Shown piece after piece: positions 19,641 through 24,056 of a stretch of DNA of 24,056 bases (positions within the stretch are counted from its first letter, which is position 1; each line of letters opens with the position of its first letter). The notes under the pieces are model-generated. The model had not been told where the DNA came from. It worked only from the letters and a program-made list of their open reading frames with translations, and did not search any database. Source of the DNA: Haplomitrium mnioides (lineage: Eukaryota; Marchantiophyta; Haplomitriopsida; Calobryales); assembly GCA_049999725.1 (NCBI GenBank), contig JBNGIS010031082.1, positions 1-24,056 on the forward strand, in the 5' to 3' direction. The position numbers and the translations under genes were made by a program.

Positions 19641-19866
19641 CTTCCGAAACATTAATGGCACTATGGACCCCAACGTGGCAAAAGTTCTTGTAGGTTTGAA
19701 GTGCACGTTGTGTGGTTCTTCTAACGGAGCAACCAATATGTTGATTTGTGACAAGTGTTCTAGAGGATGGCATATGTCATGCTTGGTGCCTCCATTGGTT
19801 TCTATTCCTAGTGGATCATGGTTCTGCCCTCACTATTATAGAACAACTAGTTACATTGAGTTCTAA
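19641..19866 (+). pseudogene. Element B C-terminal PHD finger
   Basis: PHD fingers are zinc-binding readers of histone tails, often the H3K4 state. This one follows the integrase directly. Ligand codons are Cys 19702, 19711, 19747 and 19756, His 19771, Cys 19780 and 19825, giving C-x2-C-x11-C-x2-C-x4-H-x2-C-x14-C. Other PHD hallmarks are the hydrophobic residues and C-D before the second pair (MLICDKC), G-W-H, CLVPPL and Trp two residues before the seventh ligand (19819). The eighth ligand is Tyr (TAT at 19834), a single G-to-A change, so the second zinc site is probably lost. The reading ends at a TAA at 19864. The finger takes the place a chromodomain holds in element A. Confidence 0.9.
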
Positions 19867-20010
19867 GGTTGGTATAGATTATAGGAGGTGAACAATGGGG
19901 CTCCATTGGACCCAACCTCCTAGTCTTTGCATTTGTAGATGCATATCAATTTTCTAGGAGAAAGATGGCTAGTTAGTGTTAAGGGATTTGACCACCAACT
20001 AGGAGGCGAT
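19867..20010 (+). other. Element B 3' untranslated stretch and polypurine tract
   Basis: The stretch is short and non-coding between the end of the PHD frame and the 3' LTR. The last bases (CTAGGAGGCGA, 19999-20009) are purine-rich and abut the TG that starts the LTR at 20011, as a plus-strand primer should. Confidence 0.55.
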
Positions 20011-20160
20011 TGTCAGATCTCATGCATTATATGCGTATAAGACTCAATTGTTTGTCATTCTCTGTTGTACATCTATAGATGTCATGGAATGTGTGTGGAT
20101 GATATAGTTGTGTAAGCGATGTGTATGCGCATGACAATTGTCACACCACTCCATGACGTT

Positions 20161-20396
20161 TTCTATTTTTAGACATTTGAGTTTTTCGTCTTTTTATGCC
20201 TTAGTATAAAAGGCCATATACTCTCATCAAAAGTTTATCTTTCGATGTCATTTTGTTGATTGTATGAACCAAACAGTGAGCAAAGGTAATGCATTTCTTG
20301 AAGAAGTGTGGAATCCTTGTGAGCAAAGGTGTGCTAGTTCTGATTTCGGAAGATCAACACATACTTGGAATTTTTTCAAGACCATTCTATATAGTT
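20161..20396 (+). repeat. LTR promoter repeat, copy 1
   Basis: It begins TTCTATTTTTAGACATTTGAG and carries a TATA box at 20205-20211 (TATAAAA). It also holds the pair GAGCAAAGG at about 20278 and 20320. It is paired with 20397-20632. Confidence 0.85.
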
Positions 20397-20632
20397 TTCT
20401 ATTTTTTGACATTTTGAGTTTTTTGTCTTTTTGTACCTTAGTATATAAAGCCATATACTCTCATCGAAAAGTTATCTTTTGATGTCATTTTACTAATTAT
20501 ATGAACTAAGAGGAGAGCTGAGGTATTGTAGCTCTTGGAGAAGCGTGGATTCCTTGTGAGCAAAGGTGTGCTTGTTCCGATATCGGAAGATCAACACACA
20601 TTTGGAATTTCTTTGAGAAGGTATCACTCAAA
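20397..20632 (+). repeat. LTR promoter repeat, copy 2
   Basis: It begins TTCTATTTTTTGACATTTTG and carries a TATA box at 20442-20449 (TATATAAA). It matches copy 1 along its whole length with scattered substitutions and small indels. Confidence 0.85.
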
Positions 20633-20641
20633 GACAAGTAT

Positions 20642-20769
20642 TGTGGGATCTCATGCATTGTATGCACATGAGACTCAATTGTTTATCATTCTCTGTTGTA
20701 TGTCTGTTAGATGTCATGGATAGAGTGTGGACAATGTAGTTGTGTAAGCGATGTGTATGTATATGACAA
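20642..20769 (+). repeat. Truncated second LTR copy (first 128 bases)
   Basis: TGTGGGATCTCATGC at 20642 restarts the same text as 20011-20137, through GAGACTCAATTG, ATTCTCTGTTGTA and TAGTTGTGTAAGCGATGTGTATG, and ends at ATGACAA (20763-20769), after which similarity stops. A tandem LTR array or an internal duplication would both give this pattern. Confidence 0.8.
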
Positions 20770-21437
20770 CGCGCATAGACTTTAGGGTGGAGTGTTCAGA
20801 TGTTGAGCTCAAATTCCTATACGTGCATAGACTTTTTGGTGCAAGTCCAAGCTTTCCACACGTTCTACTTTTGATATACAACCCTCAAGCTTCTACATAC
20901 AAAGACTATTGTGCAAAACTTAGATTCTACACTAGTCAAAAACTCTCTTTTAGAACTCAAAACCTTTGTTTCGTAGACTCTAGTCAAAAACTTGGAGAGA
21001 TGTTTTGTTATTTACACTCTTAAATCGATCTCCCTAGCTACTATCTTTTTGATTCTGAACTATAACTCCTTTGCGTGTATGTTTTTTTTTTAATGAGAAA
21101 ATATTTTTAATTGCTGAAACCTTTCCTCTTATGCCCACTTTAACCTTTGCGTGCATGGATTTTCAACTACAAAAGAAAGCGTCTTTCTTGCTTGAACTTG
21201 AAAATAGAGCTCCTAAATTCATACAATGTTTTGTTTTGTTGGTATTTGTGTCTACGATTCCAAACTTATTCTCTTGACTTCTAGTCCGCTTGGGCATTTT
21301 CCTCATGTTTCCTATTTTCTTTTCCAAAAAATAAGTTTTAAAGAGCACCATGTATATGCACGAATAGAGTTTGTGCAACCAAAGATATTTGAAAAGAGCT
21401 TCTTTTGACATATATTTCAATTTTTTAGCTTCAAAAT
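20770..21437. other. Unassigned stretch right of element B
   Basis: No gene is supported. Small direct repeats occur: GCATAGACTTT at 20773-20783 and 20825-20835, and CTAGTCAAAAACT at 20932-20944 and 20980-20992, each about 50 bases apart. These look like a diverged short repeat unit. Open stretches are short, AT-rich and without domains. Confidence 0.4.
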
Positions 21438-21503
21438 AAAATCAATGAAAAGTGCAAGTTCTTGTAAAAACATACCATAATTTTTATACTTTTCATTGAT
21501 TTT
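21438..21503. repeat. Perfect 16-bp inverted repeat with 34-base loop
   Basis: AAAATCAATGAAAAGT (21438-21453) is followed 34 bases later by its exact reverse complement (21488-21503). The arms end with no further pairing apart from flanking A/T. It could be a small foldback element, a precursor-like hairpin or a decayed transposon end. No target duplication is obvious. Confidence 0.85.
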
Positions 21504-22720
21504 GAGATTTCCAATATTTTCATAAAGGTAAGAACACTATTTCATTTTATTTAATGTAATTGGCTCTTGCTCTATCATGCTTGTTAAAACGACACAAAAT
21601 GAAGCTCAAAAACCTGTGTAGTTTTTGTTTTTCAAGAATAACCTCGTTATCTCTGTTTTTTGAGCTAAAAAACCACATTTTTTCCTAAGGGAAAAAAGGT
21701 TCTTGTTTTGAGTAGCATGTTCTTGGTTCAAAGTAGCAGTTGTTAATGGTTGATTAGTAGTTGCTATAAAAGAAATAGTCACAATCTTCTTTGTTGGTTT
21801 TGAGTGTAGTGAAAGGATTGTTACAATATGATGGATTTGCAATGAATTCATATAGTGTGAGAAGAAGTGCATCAATTTGCTACCTGCATTTCAATAAGGT
21901 AAGTTGTATAAGTAAGGTCTTTGCTTTACTCAATGGTCATTTGTCAACCTCTCTATCAATCTTTGCTCCTAACATACTTGAGTATTGTCAGCCCCCTCCT
22001 TCGGTCGTTAACCTCCAAAGACTGCTCTTTGGAAGGAAAAGGCTGACTTTACAGGGTTTCAGGTTCTTTTATGAGACGGCCCCGCTGCAAGTTATCACTT
22101 TCAGCTCTTAAGGATGTTCCTTCTCACCTTACAGACCCTTCTTTTTGTTCACTTTCTCATTCAAACATTCATCCACACCTCAGCAGCTTTTCTGATCCAA
22201 TTCCAAAGTGAATTCCAGTGATCCTAAATAGGATCCAGACTCAAAGTTTTACAATACAGTATCAAGTCCTGATATCTGAATTATATAGGGGATCTATCTC
22301 TTGTTCTGCCTCACCCTCTGAATCTGATTCTTGGATCCCTGCTGATCTGAGATCCTGTTCACTTTAGATCTGAAATGTCTTTTCAGTATTTACAAGCATA
22401 ATACAAAACTAACTAATCCACCAACACACACACTCTGCCAATAATCCTCTGACTTGGTACTACCTCTACAACACAAGTTTGAACTATCAACACTCCCTTT
22501 CTCCCTTCCTACTACTGCTCATCTGACTTTTCTAAGATCCACACTTTACCACATTTCCAAGCACACTTCCCACTTCTCCAGATAGTTTTTAACTTCCCTC
22601 GCGAGAAGTCTTGCATTTACTTCCTCAGGCTAGGAAGAGGTCTTTGTCGGTCGGGTGTGTCTTAGTTTTTCCATTTTTTGTGAATTCGGAGTTTCCAAGC
22701 CTCGTGGATTCCTTTAGTTT
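21504..22720. other. Unassigned stretch; contains a nested stem-loop and a short repeat shared with the left end
   Basis: No gene is supported. Bases 21725-21744 match 131-150 at 19 of 20 positions (GGTTCAAAGTAGC then GTTGTT). A nested stem-loop lies at 21987-22047: outer arms GTCAGCC and GGCTGAC, inner arms TCCAAAGA and TCTTTGGA around CTGC. From 22100 to 22640 the + strand is rich in C and T with several GATCC/AGATC words. No protein domain appears in any frame. Confidence 0.4.
21987..22047. repeat. Nested stem-loop
   Basis: The inner stem is 22014-22021 with 22026-22033 (8 bp, 4-base loop CTGC). The outer stem is 21987-21993 with 22041-22047 (7 bp). The two share a centre only loosely, leaving 20 and 7 unpaired bases. 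Its function is unknown. Confidence 0.6.
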
Positions 22721-23219
22721 GTGTTAGCCTGTTGTGTTTTATTGTATTTTATTGTTTTATTGTTGTTATGCCAATCTTGCACCTTTCTCCTCTTTCCCCT
22801 TTCCCTTCTCTTCCTTTCTTTTCTGTCTTTCCTTGTGGAGGTCATGAATCTTGCAATGCAAGGGGGAGCCCTGTGGAATCTAGAGGAGTCAGGTAAGAAG
22901 GCTAGCAGGGGGATCAAAAGGACTTGCAAGAACGAGACAGAGGCAGGGCTGACAAGGGGGAGCAAGAGCAATCAAGCAGATGTGAGAGGGAGATCAGAAG
23001 AAAGGATCCAGCGACAATCGAGGAAGAATCCAGAGAAGTACGGGAGATGAAGGCGAGGGGAGGAAAGTCGGGATGCAGAACAAAGGAGCCAACAGTTTTG
23101 ACCACTGCATCCTCAATTCGTGACCATTCGCGGCCTGCCATACCTTGATAAAGAGAAGAGCTTGAGGCAATTGCAGTGCAAGTTGAATCAAACAGAATGA
23201 GGCTGAACTAAGGAAGAAC
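22721..23219. other. Polypyrimidine tract then purine-rich stretch, no clear gene
   Basis: A C/T-only-like tract at about 22792-22834 precedes an ATG at 22844 and a purine-rich, charged open stretch that can be read to about 23050 (many Arg, Lys and Glu codons). GAGTCAGGTAAG at about 22885-22896 resembles a 5' splice site. Pyrimidine tract, ATG and donor-like site could mark a gene start or retroelement leader, but the protein is low in complexity and matches nothing I know. Confidence 0.3.
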
Positions 23220-24056
23220 GACCTTCGGGAAGTTAACCGACGGCCGCTGGCCCGAGGAGTCCGTGGAGCGCCGCGGAAACGTGGCGCTCCGGGTGTGCTT
23301 CACGGAGTTCACGGATGACATAACGGCTCGCAGGGGTCCGAAGAGTTTGACGGGATCCCGCCTCCTTACATAGGCATCCCCAGTTAAGGGGGATCCGATC
23401 AGCCTCTCTATGTGGGTTCCCCACTTAACAGGGATCCGTGAAGAGGGTCTGACGGATCCGAAGAGGGCGAAACGGGATAGGCAAAGAGGCGACTGATAAA
23501 AAGATGACTTATCACCATTTCTGCGGCGGTGGATTGCTTAATGCAACTACGAGGTTAGACAGGAAGGACGAAGCGGCAACAAATCATGGTCTTGAAGCCA
23601 ACGGGAGTCCGAAGGGCGCTGCGGAAACGTGGCAGCCCCAGCACATCTCACGGGATTCGAGGACACGCGTCAGTCCCAAGAAGTCCGCGGAACCTCTGCG
23701 CAGAAATGGCAACCCTCACGGGAAGTAGCGCTACTAAGTGGGCTCCTCACTTAAAGTGGTTCCGAAGCATCTTCCGATGTGGGGAGAATGGTTAGGTGGA
23801 TTACGAAGCGGGCTAACAAAGTGGACGAAAGGGTGACATGTTGAAGATTCGGACGAGAGGAAGGAGATGTTGAAAGTTCTAATCGGAAGTCATCCGAAAG
23901 TTTGACATGGATCTGCGGCGTTCTTACAACAAAATTTCGCACAAGTCAGGTAAAGTAGACTTCTTCAATATTCTTACAGAAAACCTTGAATGCCTTAGTG
24001 AAGAGAAGGACTCTCAGTTCCTATATCAAGGGAGGATGCCGAAATGAAGATAAGAC
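23220..24056. repeat. CpG-rich block of imperfect repeats (start of another element or a promoter region)
   Basis: This block is far richer in CG dinucleotides than the rest of the window. A 31-bp segment ending GCGGAAACGTGGC occurs at 23255-23285 and 23603-23633. A second unit, CCCCA(G/C)TTAA followed by GGATCCG, occurs at 23378-23397 and 23419-23438, with a looser third copy at 23745-23764. No protein domain is visible. From 23960 the sequence returns to ordinary composition. It could be the LTR or leader of a younger element that continues past the window, or an unmethylated regulatory region. Confidence 0.5.

Larger units (their letters stand above)
20011..20641 (+). repeat. Element B 3' LTR with internal tandem duplication
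   Basis: The LTR-like unit starts TGTCAGATCTCATGC at 20011. Inside it, a segment of about 236 bp is present twice (20161-20396 and 20397-20632). Each copy has a TATA box (20205-20211 and 20442-20449) followed by CCATATACTCTCATC, and each has GGAAGATCAACACA. So the promoter part of this LTR is duplicated. The LTR's first 127 bases recur at 20642, where a second LTR copy begins. No 5' LTR of this type was found upstream of gag. Confidence 0.75.
3300..20769 (+). mobile_element. Element B: degenerate Ty3/gypsy retrotransposon carrying a DNA methyltransferase and a PHD finger
   Basis: B is inferred from collinear fragments on the + strand: Gag with zinc knuckle, retropepsin-like domain, C5-cytosine methyltransferase, RT, RNase H, integrase, PHD finger, a purine-rich tract and a TG-starting 3' LTR. 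RT before integrase defines Ty3/gypsy order. Two insertions (5354-10536 and 11475-15641) split it; without them about 8 kb remains. The left boundary is approximate because no 5' LTR was found. Reading frames change several times and many stops occur, so the copy is inactive. The methyltransferase lies between protease and RT, an unusual position for a cargo domain, and it appears integral because the protease frame runs without a frameshift into motif I. Confidence 0.85.

Noticed and set aside
22721-23050. Open frame with a hydrophobic start resembling a signal peptide
   Set aside because: The hydrophobic part is translated from T-rich simple sequence and the rest from purine-rich sequence; no homology or start context supports a gene.
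1-24056. CRISPR array, bacterial operons or organelle DNA
   Set aside because: No regularly spaced identical repeats, no bacterial gene order and no plastid or mitochondrial genes; the content is nuclear retrotransposons.

Overview
This window is almost certainly nuclear DNA from a land plant or close relative with a large, repeat-filled genome. It consists of old, nested LTR retrotransposons, and I find no intact host gene. The plant call rests on three things: Ty3/gypsy pol genes with a chromodomain, a primer site complementary to initiator-methionine tRNA, and the density of decayed nested elements. The species cannot be read from the sequence. A gymnosperm, fern or lycophyte would fit.

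Layout. About 1-3300 is a decayed element, here called C, with an LTR-like leader, a gag fragment at 702-1056 and a repeat-rich tail. From about 3300 to 20769 lies the main element, B, on the + strand: gag with a zinc knuckle (3416-5005), a retropepsin-like domain (about 10540-11210), a C5-cytosine DNA methyltransferase (11211-11474 and 15642-16620), reverse transcriptase and RNase H (16844-18250), integrase (18250-19640), a PHD finger (19690-19840) and a 3' LTR with internal duplications (20011-20641). Two later insertions interrupt B. Element A (5354-10536) is a structurally complete chromovirus with both LTRs, a primer site, gag, pol and a chromodomain; it sits between B's gag and protease. 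A second insertion (11475-15641), bounded by a 5-bp duplication TAGTA, lies just after methyltransferase motif I. Its minus strand matches the left end of the window, so it is probably another member of family C. The right side (20770-24056) has no recognisable gene; it holds inverted repeats and, from 23220, a CpG-rich block of imperfect repeats unlike the rest of the window.

How it fits together. The notable system is B, a Ty3/gypsy polyprotein in which a cytosine methyltransferase sits between protease and reverse transcriptase, and a PHD chromatin reader follows the integrase where chromoviruses such as A carry a chromodomain. Such an element could have written DNA methylation and targeted particular chromatin. 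This copy is dead: it has many stops, several frameshifts, an interrupted methyltransferase, a truncated RNase H and a lost integrase aspartate. Many lesions are C-to-T or G-to-A changes, as expected from decay of methylated DNA.
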